NCBI RefSeq assembly: GCF_022436675.1
Contig: NZ_JAKUJZ010000001.1
Location: 372,001-436,000, forward strand
Origin: Rheinheimera hassiensis
GTDB lineage: Bacteria; Pseudomonadota; Gammaproteobacteria; Enterobacterales; Alteromonadaceae
Length of the DNA: 64,000 bases
Reading direction: 5' to 3'
This document shows positions 25,723 through 33,996 of the stretch, one piece after another. Every line of letters starts with the position of its first letter. Position 1 is the first letter of the stretch. A model generated the notes under the pieces. That model was not told the origin of the DNA. It saw only the letters and a list, made by a program, of their open reading frames with translations, and made no database searches. A program made the translations under genes and the position numbers.

Positions 25723-28611
25723 TTAAAAGGTGTACACCGCGCCAAGGTAGAACTGGCGGCCAAAAAACTGGATAGTGCCGGTTTGCGCTTTGTCACCGAA
25801 GTAGCTTTTTGTCGGCTCGTCGGTCAGGTTATTCACCTGGAACAACACCTTGAAATTGTCGTTAATGTCGTATGACGTTTGCATATCGATCACCGTTTCA
25901 CTGTCAAAGTTGGTGATTTGCTCATCTATACCCACTTGCGATGACACAAAAGGCGAGCGGTAGCGGGCGCTGACACGGGCGTCAAAGCCCTGATAGTTCC
26001 AGAATACTGTGCTGCTAAATACATCCTGCGACAGGCCTTCAAAGGTGGTTTCTATCGCAGCGCCGCCAAGGCTGTTAATCAGGCTGACTTCGCTTTCGGT
26101 ATAAGAGTAACTGCCCTGCACACCAAGGCCGGACCACAGCTCTGGCAGAAAGTCGAACACCTTGGTAAAGGCCAGCTCAGCACCACGGATATAACCGCCC
26201 TCGCCGTTATTTACTGCGGTAGAGAAAGCGCCGTTAAAGGTTTCACGCGGAATGCCATCTTCGTCAACAATAACGCCTGGCACATCAAAACCTGCACCAG
26301 CGAAATCAAACTCCTGAATGGTAAAATCGTTCACAAATGACTTAATGTCTTTGTAAAACAAAGCAAAAGCGATGGCACCGGATGGAATGTAGTATTCATA
26401 CGACAAATCGTACTGGGTTGCCTCAAACGGCCGTAAAAACGGGCTGTTGGAACTGTTGCCATTGATCTCACCATCATCGCTGATGGTAATAGAGGTGTTA
26501 GACGCCAACCGATTAATCGGCGGGCGCGACATCACTTTGGCAGCAGCAAAACGAATTTGTGAGTTGTCGGTAATGGCAAAGTTAAGGTTAAGCTGCGGCA
26601 ACACATCGGTGTATTTTTCGCCCAACACGCCGGGCGCATAGCGGGTGTTTACCAGGCCGGCGTCATCGGTAATATTTTGCGCACCGCGCAGCGGGTCGCC
26701 ATTTACATCGGCTAAGTCGGTAGCGCTTTGGTCGGTTTGCACTACACGCACACCAATATTACCGCTTAGCCCAATACCAAAAATTTCCGTGTCCAGGTTC
26801 GCCATCACATAACCGGCCAGCACATCTTCATATACTTCGCCGCTTTCCAGCATAGTCCAACCCGTATCGGGGCCGTTTGCTACTTGCTGCGACGGCAGGA
26901 TACCGGCATTACCGGTGCCCCAGGTTTGCACAGGTTGCGGAATACCCTGAGGGAACCAGGCATTTAATGCTTTATCCAGATCTATCGCCAGGTAACTGGG
27001 GTAAGTGGCAAAGTCACCTTTAAAATTCACTACCTCTGCCATATCATCAGTTAAACGCAGCGGTGGCTGCGACGCTAAAAAGGCACCGTCGCTACCATAT
27101 TCAAATACCGAGCGGTCATTTTTGTAGGTGCGCTCTGAGTAACGCACGCCGGCTTCCAGCGAGGCAATAACCGGCATATCCAGCACCCAGTTGGCATCAA
27201 AACGATAAGCGATGACTTCATCTTCGTTCAAATAAGGGTAAATGCCGTATTTGCTTACCATTACCTTATCAATGTCAGAAAATGCAGCCGCCTGATTAAA
27301 ACCCACGCTTGGCAGGTTAAGGCCATTTAACAGGTAAGAAATTGATACATTGCTGTCCAGCACCGGCGTGGCAACAGTGGCATCTTCGGCAACCAGGCCC
27401 CACAACAAACCATTGCGAAAATCGCTTTTAGCGCTGGAGTGCGAAACGTCAACTGACAGATTTACTGTATCGGTAACATCCCAGTCGGCATTAATACCAA
27501 AGCTGCGAACTTCGTCGTAGTCGCGGTTGTCATCATTAACCAGCTCAACCCGGGTAAAGCTGCTGGAGGTGCGGTTAAAGGTGCCGCCAATAACCGAACT
27601 GTCGTTTAATACCGGGTTGCCCAACGCTGCTGTCGGGCCGCCAAACTTAACGCGAAAACCACGGGCAAAGGCTTCTTTTTCAAACTTTGATAAAAACGCA
27701 TCTGCTTTTAGCGTAAAGGCATCATGTGGTGTCCATTCCAGCGCGGCCATATAGCCATCGCGGGTTTCTTCACCGCCGCGGTGCTGCAGCTCAAACCCTT
27801 CGCTGATATATTCATTTACGCCATCATCGTTAGTGTCTTTCTGGCCGTTATAGGCCAGGCCGGCAAACTGTGTGGCAACACTGGGCTGGTACAGCCGGGC
27901 ATAGCCGGCAGCAAAACCCAGAGTGTCGCCAAGAAATTTACCCTGATACGACATACTGAAACGGTGGCCAAAATCGACGCCATCCGGCACTTCGTTGGCA
28001 CGATCGTTATACATGCCGCGGGCATTTACGGTAAAGGTGTGTTGTTTTTCATTGCGCAGCGGGCTGGCGGTTTGCAGCTCTACCGTGCCGGCCACACCGC
28101 CTTCAATTAATGAAGCTTTTGGCGATTTATACACCGCAGCTGAATTAATCAGTTCCGACGGATACTGGTCAAACTCAATATTACGCTTGCCACTGGTAGA
28201 CACCTGCTCACGGCCATTCAGGGTAGAAAACACAAAACCACCCGACATACCGCGAATATTAATCTCTGCTGCCTGGCCCCCGGTACGCACCGCTGAAATG
28301 CCCGGCAAGCGGGTCAGTGCATCGGCCATCGACACATCCGGCAAAGCGCCTAAATCATCTGCAGAAATGGTTTCCGATACGGTATCGCCAAAACGTTTGG
28401 CGTCCAGTGAGCGGAACAGGCTGCTGGCAAAGCCACGCACCTGAATAACCTCAACCGCATCTTCCGCTGCCGGCTGAGTATTGTTTTGCAACGTTGCCTG
28501 TTGATTTGCTGATTGCTGCGCCTGATCTGCTGTTTGTGCCACAGCAGAACACGCCAGACTCCCCACCCCTGCCATAGCAAGCGTGAGCAGACTAAGCTTG
28601 AACTTATTCAT
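25723..28611 (-). CDS. TonB-dependent receptor, Xanthomonas/Caulobacter carbohydrate type
   Basis: The start at 28611 gives 962 aa, with signal peptide MNKFKLSLLTLAMAG...SAVAQ. The longer frame adds 22 residues with no family match, and the paralogue at 33997-36825 begins the same way. The plug has the family's VRGFASSLFRSLDAKR, LTRLPGISAVRTGGQAAEINIRGM and YPSELINSAAVYKSPKASLIEGGVAGTVEL segments. The barrel ends in Phe (LGAVYTF). It should import maltodextrins across the outer membrane, given the adjoining pullulanase in the same operon. A candidate promoter sits immediately downstream of a palindromic operator. Confidence 0.9.
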   Translation of the reverse strand: MNKFKLSLLTLAMAGVGSLACSAVAQTADQAQQSANQQATLQNNTQPAAEDAVEVIQVRGFASSLFRSLDAKRFGDTVSETISADDLGALPDVSMADALTRLPGISAVRTGGQAAEINIRGMSGGFVFSTLNGREQVSTSGKRNIEFDQYPSELINSAAVYKSPKASLIEGGVAGTVELQTASPLRNEKQHTFTVNARGMYNDRANEVPDGVDFGHRFSMSYQGKFLGDTLGFAAGYARLYQPSVATQFAGLAYNGQKDTNDDGVNEYISEGFELQHRGGEETRDGYMAALEWTPHDAFTLKADAFLSKFEKEAFARGFRVKFGGPTAALGNPVLNDSSVIGGTFNRTSSSFTRVELVNDDNRDYDEVRSFGINADWDVTDTVNLSVDVSHSSAKSDFRNGLLWGLVAEDATVATPVLDSNVSISYLLNGLNLPSVGFNQAAAFSDIDKVMVSKYGIYPYLNEDEVIAYRFDANWVLDMPVIASLEAGVRYSERTYKNDRSVFEYGSDGAFLASQPPLRLTDDMAEVVNFKGDFATYPSYLAIDLDKALNAWFPQGIPQPVQTWGTGNAGILPSQQVANGPDTGWTMLESGEVYEDVLAGYVMANLDTEIFGIGLSGNIGVRVVQTDQSATDLADVNGDPLRGAQNITDDAGLVNTRYAPGVLGEKYTDVLPQLNLNFAITDNSQIRFAAAKVMSRPPINRLASNTSITISDDGEINGNSSNSPFLRPFEATQYDLSYEYYIPSGAIAFALFYKDIKSFVNDFTIQEFDFAGAGFDVPGVIVDEDGIPRETFNGAFSTAVNNGEGGYIRGAELAFTKVFDFLPELWSGLGVQGSYSYTESEVSLINSLGGAAIETTFEGLSQDVFSSTVFWNYQGFDARVSARYRSPFVSSQVGIDEQITNFDSETVIDMQTSYDINDNFKVLFQVNNLTDEPTKSYFGDKAQTGTIQFFGRQFYLGAVYTF

Positions 28612-28709
28612 GCCCTGTATCCCCGTTTTATTTTTATGTTGTTTTTTTAAAGGTTGCGCGCTCCATGCGACCGGCATGAAAACCTGCAGCCTGTTGTTTC
28701 AGTGTTTAT

Positions 28710-28753
28710 TTATTAACCGTTAAACAGTAACCCGCAATATGAATACGTATTCA
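28710..28753 (-). promoter_or_regulatory. Operator 1 plus candidate promoter of the pulA-operon TonB receptor
   Basis: A perfect 14-bp palindrome TGAATACGTATTCA (28740-28753) has the central CG typical of LacI-family operators. On the minus strand it is followed after 2 bp by TTGCGG (28737-28732), a 16-bp spacer and TAATAA (28715-28710). The same layout recurs at 36913-36957. It lies in the 393-base gap 28612-29004, which contains no gene. Confidence 0.75.
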
Positions 28754-28876
28754 GTCGTCCATCACGGTGCAAAAAGGCTAATGCTGTTCCCGCAGTCGCA
28801 CCAAACTGGTATATAAAACACCATTCAGAGCACTGTCGATGTGCAGGAAAAACCACGAAAGCACAGTTTTGGTGCA

Positions 28877-28890
28877 CGAATACGTATGCA
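28877..28890. promoter_or_regulatory. Operator 2, near the GH13 gene
   Basis: CGAATACGTATGCA is an imperfect palindrome with the same ATACGTAT centre as the other three sites. It lies 115 bases ahead of the GH13 start and 137 bases from operator 1. Confidence 0.7.
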
Positions 28891-29004
28891 TAAACTTGTA
28901 TGCCACCAGCTAAACGTTTACACATTGAACAGCTGGATAATTACCCCATAAGACAAATTAACAGGCACCCGGCAGGCCACCTGCCACATAAAAAGAGAGG
29001 CAAC

Positions 29005-30903
29005 ATGCTCAATATTAAACTGACACCGGTAATGGCCGGCTTGCTGGCGGCAGGTACACTGTTTTATGCCACTGCGGCAGCAGCTTTTTGTCCGCAAACT
29101 TCAGATGCCACACCGAAGGGCCCGATTGCCCTGAATGAACAGGGCGAATTTGTGCCCGGCTGGGCTAAAAGTGCGGTCTGGTATCAGGTATTTCCTGAGC
29201 GCTTCCGCGATGGCGACCCGGCCAACAACCCGACAGTAGCCGATATTGCCGGTGCTGATCCGGTAGAAGAGCCCAAAGTGTGGCAGGTACACCCCTGGGG
29301 CAGCGACTGGTATAAGTTACAACCTTACGAAGTTGCCAATGGCGAACCGGAACTGTGGAAACACTTGTTGCGCCGCCGCTATGGCGGTGACTTGCAAGGG
29401 GTGATCAGCAAGCTTGATTACATTAAAGATATGGGCTTTAACGCCATTTACCTGAACCCGGTATTCGATGCGCCTTCGCTGCATAAATACGACGGTGCCA
29501 GCTTTCACCATATCGACCCTAACTTTGGCCCGGACCCGGACGGCGACCGCGCGCTGATGGCGAAAGAAAACCCGCTGGATCCATCCAGCTGGGTATGGAC
29601 CAAAGCCGACGAACTGGCATTGGAACTGATTAAACAGGCCAAACAGCGCGGCATCAGAGTCATTTTTGACGGCGTATTTAACCATATGGGTGCCAACAGT
29701 TTTGCTTTTCAACACCTGAAGCAGCACCAGCAAAACTCGCCTTATAAAGATTGGTTTACCGTAAACAGCTTTAAAGACGAAAAAGCCGGCACTGAATTTA
29801 GCTATGAAGGCTGGTTTGGTGTGCCGTCGCTGCCTGAATTTAAAGAAGATAAAAACGGCCTGGTGCAGGGCCCTCGCGATTATGTATTTGCCGCTACCGA
29901 GCGCTGGATGAACCCCAAAGGCAAAGGTGCCGAGTATGGTATCGATGGCTGGCGGCTGGATGTAGCCTTTTGTGTGGCGCACGGTTTCTGGAAAGACTGG
30001 CGCGGCCATGTAAAAACCCTTAACCCAGAGGCCTATATCACCGCAGAAATTGTTATGCCGCCGGAACTGGTAAAACCTTATCTGCAGGGTGATGAATTTG
30101 ATGGCGAAATGAACTACAACTTTGCCTTTACCGCCGCTGAGTTTATGTTTAACCCGCCGCCACATAACATAAGCGCCACAGAATTTGATGCCAAACTGCG
30201 TGAGATGCGCGGTTTGTATCCTAAAGGCGTGGCGTATGTAACGCAAAACCTGTTTGGCAGCCATGACTCCAACCGGATTGGCTCGCACATTGTTAACCGC
30301 GGCATTGGTAACTTCCGTGATTGGGGCGGCTACTTTCAGTTATCACAGGTTGGCAGTAACCCGGATTACAAAGTACGTAAACCCAATGACGAAGAACTAC
30401 GCCTGCAAAAGCTGTTTGTTATTTTTCAGATGACCTACGTTGGCGCGCCTATGGTGTATTACGGTGATGAAGTAGGCATGTGGGGCGCCAATGACCCGGA
30501 TGATCGCAAACCGATGATCTGGGATGATATTAACTATGAAGATGAAGTAACTAATCCGGACGGCAGCAAACGCCCGGCCGATAAGGTTACCGTAAATAAA
30601 ACATTGCAGCAGCATTACCGCAAGATGATCCAGTTACGTAACCGCCTGCCAGCATTACAACTGGGTGATTTCAGCACCCTGCTTACCGATAACGACAAAG
30701 CGCTGTATGGCTTTGAGCGCCGTTATCAGCAGCAACGGGTACGGGTTATTCTGAATAACAGCGATAAGCCGCAGCAAGTGACACTAAGCCGCGACCAGCT
30801 AAACTGGCAGGAGCAGATTGACCAACTGCCGGTAACGGTAAACGGCGATAAAATCCGCCTGACTATTCCGGCCAAATGGGGTGCAGTGCTGCTGGCGCAG
30901 TAA
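29005..30903 (+). CDS. Exported GH13 alpha-amylase family enzyme
   Basis: I chose the start at 29005 (632 aa), which has GAGAGG upstream and a proper signal peptide ending ATAAAAFC. The GH13 barrel has Asp319 (GWRLDVAF, nucleophile), Glu348 (YITAEIVMP, acid/base) and Asp421 (GSHDSNRIGSH). Early sequence (AVWYQVFPERFRDGDPANN, KLDYIKDMGFNAIYLNPVFDAPSLHKYDG) resembles cyclomaltodextrinase/neopullulanase-type enzymes. It probably cuts imported maltodextrins or cyclodextrins in the periplasm. The signal peptide is unusual for neopullulanases, which are mostly cytoplasmic, but fits this locus. Confidence 0.9.
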   Translation: MLNIKLTPVMAGLLAAGTLFYATAAAAFCPQTSDATPKGPIALNEQGEFVPGWAKSAVWYQVFPERFRDGDPANNPTVADIAGADPVEEPKVWQVHPWGSDWYKLQPYEVANGEPELWKHLLRRRYGGDLQGVISKLDYIKDMGFNAIYLNPVFDAPSLHKYDGASFHHIDPNFGPDPDGDRALMAKENPLDPSSWVWTKADELALELIKQAKQRGIRVIFDGVFNHMGANSFAFQHLKQHQQNSPYKDWFTVNSFKDEKAGTEFSYEGWFGVPSLPEFKEDKNGLVQGPRDYVFAATERWMNPKGKGAEYGIDGWRLDVAFCVAHGFWKDWRGHVKTLNPEAYITAEIVMPPELVKPYLQGDEFDGEMNYNFAFTAAEFMFNPPPHNISATEFDAKLREMRGLYPKGVAYVTQNLFGSHDSNRIGSHIVNRGIGNFRDWGGYFQLSQVGSNPDYKVRKPNDEELRLQKLFVIFQMTYVGAPMVYYGDEVGMWGANDPDDRKPMIWDDINYEDEVTNPDGSKRPADKVTVNKTLQQHYRKMIQLRNRLPALQLGDFSTLLTDNDKALYGFERRYQQQRVRVILNNSDKPQQVTLSRDQLNWQEQIDQLPVTVNGDKIRLTIPAKWGAVLLAQ

Positions 30904-30915
30904 CCGAAAAACAAC

Positions 30916-30938
30916 AGCCACCTGCGAGGGTGGCTTTT
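30916..30938 (+). terminator. Terminator after the GH13 gene
   Basis: AGCCACC (30916-30922) pairs with GGTGGCT (30929-30935) and is followed by TTTT. It lies between convergent genes. Confidence 0.8.
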
Positions 30939-30957
30939 GCTTACACAGCTATCTGTT

Positions 30958-32460
30958 TTAGCGCTGTTTATTTAACGGATAATGCTGGCTGCACATGCGG
31001 TTAAAGTGGCCCACGTCATCAATGCGGCGTAAAAACGACTGAACCTCAGGCTTAGTGCTATCTGCCGGCACTAATTGAGACGGGTAAATACCGTAGCCAG
31101 AAAATAAACAGTGCCATGAGTTGATACTGTAGTAACTGTCCAGTTTATTGGCTGTCAGGTAAGGGCCAATATCCTCTCTGCTTAGCCAGGCCCGGGTTAA
31201 GCCTTTCAAGTGCAGCGGTAAGTCTTCATTGGCAGCATTATCACGCCAGTATTGGCTATCAGTTCTGTTATTTAAACGATAATGCCCGACAATATAATCG
31301 CGTATGCCCTCAAAGCGGCTGTTAATGCGCTGATTAAACTCTGGCTGCAGGGCGTCACTGTAATTGCCTTTGACCAAACAATCCGCAAACATCTCTACGG
31401 TAGTTTGCACCAGATGCAAAGCCGTTGCCTCCAGCGGCTCAATAAAGCCTTGCGACAACCCCACCGCAAGGCAGTTTTTGTACCAGTGCTGCTCCAGCCT
31501 GCCAACTTTCATTTTCAAATGTCTTGCCGCAACACTGTCATCAACGCCAAGGTGTGCTCTGAGTTCCTGTTCTGCCTGTTCAGCGCTACAGTATTTCGAG
31601 CTGTATACATAGCCATTACCAACACGGCTGGTCAGTGGAATACGCCATGCCCAGCCATTACGCAGTGCGGTGGATTGCGTCATCAGTTTTTCATCAGGCA
31701 GACAAGGCGTTTGCATAACCACGGCAGCATCATTAAACAAGTTTGCGCTGTAACTGATAAACTTAACCCCCAGTGCCTGGCTAATTAAGCGGGCAGAAAA
31801 GCCGGTACAGTCGACAAAAAAGTCTGCTTCAAGCACACCATGTTGCGCCGACACCAGGGCATTGATAGAGCCATCTTCAGCTATAACAACGTCACTGACA
31901 CTAAACTCGCGATAAGTTACCCCCTGGCTTTTAGCATAAGTTGCCAGAAACTGGCCTAATAACGTGGAGTCGAAATGGTAGCCATACTCCACACTAAACG
32001 GGAAAGACTCATCAGCTAAAGGCTGGCGGCCTTGCTGTGCCAGGGTAGCATTAAGGAAGTAGTGCTCCGGGTTTGCATTGACATCCAGCCCCAGACGACG
32101 GTAATAACAACTATGAATAAATACATCCTGGGTGTGTAAATCTGTCTGGGCGACAAAGGGATGAAAATAACGGCTGTATCCCGGTGCGTCTGTCCAGCCA
32201 GTAAACTCAATACCCAGTTTGTAAGTGGCATTGCAGGCACTCATCCACTCAGCTTCAGGGATACCTAAGGTATTAAATAACCCACGCAGTTGTGGCGTGG
32301 AGCCCTCGCCCACACCAATAGTGGCTATTTCAGGTGCGCCGACAAGCTCTATGGTGATATCAGCTGCCAGGTGCTTTCTTAACAAACAAGCCGTTATCCA
32401 ACCGGCTGAGCCGCCGCCTACAATCACGACTTTATTCATTTTTTTTGGCGCTGATACCAT
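30958..32460 (-). CDS. Tryptophan-halogenase-like flavoprotein, second of pair
   Basis: About 500 aa from the ATG at 32460, which has AGGAAAG 9 bases upstream; an internal ATG at 32439, which overlaps the preceding stop, is an alternative. The FAD-binding GGGSAGW motif is at the N-terminus (VVIVGGGSAGWITA), then IGVGEGSTPQL. The catalytic lysine lies in YKLGIEFTGW, the halogenase signature is WAWRIP, and the glutamate-bearing loop is GFIEPLEATALH. These are the marks of flavin-dependent tryptophan halogenases, which use FADH2, oxygen and halide to halogenate aromatic rings. Members next to TonB receptors of carbohydrate loci have no established natural substrate. It overlaps the upstream halogenase gene, so the pair is translationally coupled. 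Confidence 0.85.
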   Translation of the reverse strand: MVSAPKKMNKVVIVGGGSAGWITACLLRKHLAADITIELVGAPEIATIGVGEGSTPQLRGLFNTLGIPEAEWMSACNATYKLGIEFTGWTDAPGYSRYFHPFVAQTDLHTQDVFIHSCYYRRLGLDVNANPEHYFLNATLAQQGRQPLADESFPFSVEYGYHFDSTLLGQFLATYAKSQGVTYREFSVSDVVIAEDGSINALVSAQHGVLEADFFVDCTGFSARLISQALGVKFISYSANLFNDAAVVMQTPCLPDEKLMTQSTALRNGWAWRIPLTSRVGNGYVYSSKYCSAEQAEQELRAHLGVDDSVAARHLKMKVGRLEQHWYKNCLAVGLSQGFIEPLEATALHLVQTTVEMFADCLVKGNYSDALQPEFNQRINSRFEGIRDYIVGHYRLNNRTDSQYWRDNAANEDLPLHLKGLTRAWLSREDIGPYLTANKLDSYYSINSWHCLFSGYGIYPSQLVPADSTKPEVQSFLRRIDDVGHFNRMCSQHYPLNKQR

Positions 32461-33934
32461 GCAGATAGCTTTCCTGTGTGGGTAATTGACTAACATAACC
32501 TGAGAATACAGCACTGATATTACTCATAAAATCACTGCATTCTGCCTCAGGCAGAGTATTGGCTAACGGGCTGTAACTGTGCGGCATAATACCCTGCCCC
32601 AATAACACCTGATACCAGCCCATTTCTGAGAACAGCTCATCACTGCGGCGAAAAACCCGGCCGGAGTCAGCAAAAAGCGCAATCCGCTCGGTTAGTGTGT
32701 CAGGTACTGCCATCTCGCGGCATCTTTTCCAGAACGGCTCACTGCGCTGGTTAAGATGATAGTGCAGAATAATAAAGTCGCGGATAGCTTCCATTTCTAA
32801 ATCGGCCTGGCGGTTAAACTCATCTGCCAGACAGGTATCTGCAGGGTTTTGAGGAAATAACTTAAGAAAACGCCCTATACCCGATTGGATCAAATGCAAA
32901 CTGGTAGACTCCAGCGGCTCTAAAAACCCGCTGGCCAACCCCAACGCCAGACAGTTTTTATGCCACTGTTTTTTACGTCGGCCTGTGGTAAACCGCAAAA
33001 ATTTGGGGGCCGACCTTTCGCCTTCAGGTAAATGTTGCAGCAAGGTGTCAAGTGCCTGCTCCTGCTGCATAAAGGCGCTACTGTACACCATGCCATTCCC
33101 TGTGCGGCTTTGCAGCGGTATATGCCACTGCCAGCCCGCAGCGTGCGCTATTGAGCGCGTGTAAGGTTGTGTGGTATTACCCTGTCTGGTTTGTATTGCA
33201 ATAGCACTGTCAGCCGGTAGCCAATGCTGCCAGCTCTCGTATCCTGTATTAAGCGCCTCTTCAATCAACAAGCCGCGAAAGCCACTACAGTCGATAAAAA
33301 AGTCGGCTGCCACAACCTGATTATCATCAAGTATCAGATTGCGGATGCTGCCACTTGCCGGGCAGATATTAACCCGTGAAATTTTCGCATCAATGCGGTG
33401 TACGCCTAACTTGACCGCGTAATCACGCAGTAAGCGGGCATAAGCAGAGGCGTCAAAGTGATAGGCATAACTTAGCCCCGGAATAGTGGTTCCGGGCAAT
33501 GTTTTAGCAGGCGAAAACTTATTCGCTTTTGCCGCCAGAAAATTTAACGAATAGCGCCAATAGTCTGAGGCGTTTTGCGGTGATTGCCTGAGCCAATAAT
33601 TGATAAAATGGGTTAAGCCGACATTGCTGCCAACATCACCAAAAGCATGCATATACTGGCTGGACGCCTGCCCCCAGCCTGCAAACTCAATACCCAGCTT
33701 AATCGTGGCATCCGTCTGCTGAATAAAATACCGCTCATCAATACCCAGCAACTGGTTAAAGCTCTGAATGGGTGGAATAGTGGCTTCGCCTACCCCGACA
33801 GTGCCAATATCAGTAGACTCAACCAGAGTTAACCTGATCTTGTCTTTAAACACTTTGGCAAGGGCTGATGCTACCATCCAGCCAGCACTGCCGCCGCCTG
33901 CGATTACTATATGACGAATACCATTCTGGTGCAT
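32432..33934 (-). CDS. Tryptophan-halogenase-like flavoprotein, first of pair
   Basis: A 500-aa homologue of the following gene. FAD motif GGGSAGW lies at 13-19 and VGVGEATIPPIQ near 46-57. The catalytic lysine is Lys79 (ATIKLGIEFAGW), the same number as in PrnA. The signature WQWHIP is at 268-273 and the Glu loop FLEPLESTSLH has Glu342, near PrnA Glu346. All residues needed for hypohalous acid generation and transfer are therefore present. No flavin reductase gene is nearby. It lies downstream of a TonB receptor gene, separated by a terminator-like hairpin, so it may receive read-through from that promoter. Confidence 0.85.
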   Translation of the reverse strand: MHQNGIRHIVIAGGGSAGWMVASALAKVFKDKIRLTLVESTDIGTVGVGEATIPPIQSFNQLLGIDERYFIQQTDATIKLGIEFAGWGQASSQYMHAFGDVGSNVGLTHFINYWLRQSPQNASDYWRYSLNFLAAKANKFSPAKTLPGTTIPGLSYAYHFDASAYARLLRDYAVKLGVHRIDAKISRVNICPASGSIRNLILDDNQVVAADFFIDCSGFRGLLIEEALNTGYESWQHWLPADSAIAIQTRQGNTTQPYTRSIAHAAGWQWHIPLQSRTGNGMVYSSAFMQQEQALDTLLQHLPEGERSAPKFLRFTTGRRKKQWHKNCLALGLASGFLEPLESTSLHLIQSGIGRFLKLFPQNPADTCLADEFNRQADLEMEAIRDFIILHYHLNQRSEPFWKRCREMAVPDTLTERIALFADSGRVFRRSDELFSEMGWYQVLLGQGIMPHSYSPLANTLPEAECSDFMSNISAVFSGYVSQLPTQESYLHGISAKKNE

Positions 33935-33950
33935 ATTTTGTCCCTATAAA

Positions 33951-33974
33951 AAAGCCCCTGACAACAGGGGCTTT
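33951..33974 (-). terminator. Terminator between TonB receptor and halogenase genes
   Basis: AAAGCCCCTG (33951-33960) pairs with CAGGGGCTTT (33965-33974). On the minus strand the T run continues. It may lower halogenase expression relative to the receptor rather than end the operon, because the gap of 62 bases leaves little room for a separate promoter. Confidence 0.85.
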
Positions 33975-33996
33975 GTAATGTCAGACAATATTAAGG

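Noticed and set aside
29317..30288. Long minus-strand frame of 323 codons opposite the GH13 gene
   Set aside because: Antisense shadow of a gene with intact catalytic residues; composition is unlike a real protein and no start signals are present.
31282..31788. Plus-strand frame of 168 codons opposite the second halogenase gene
   Set aside because: Antisense shadow; no ribosome site and no recognisable motif.
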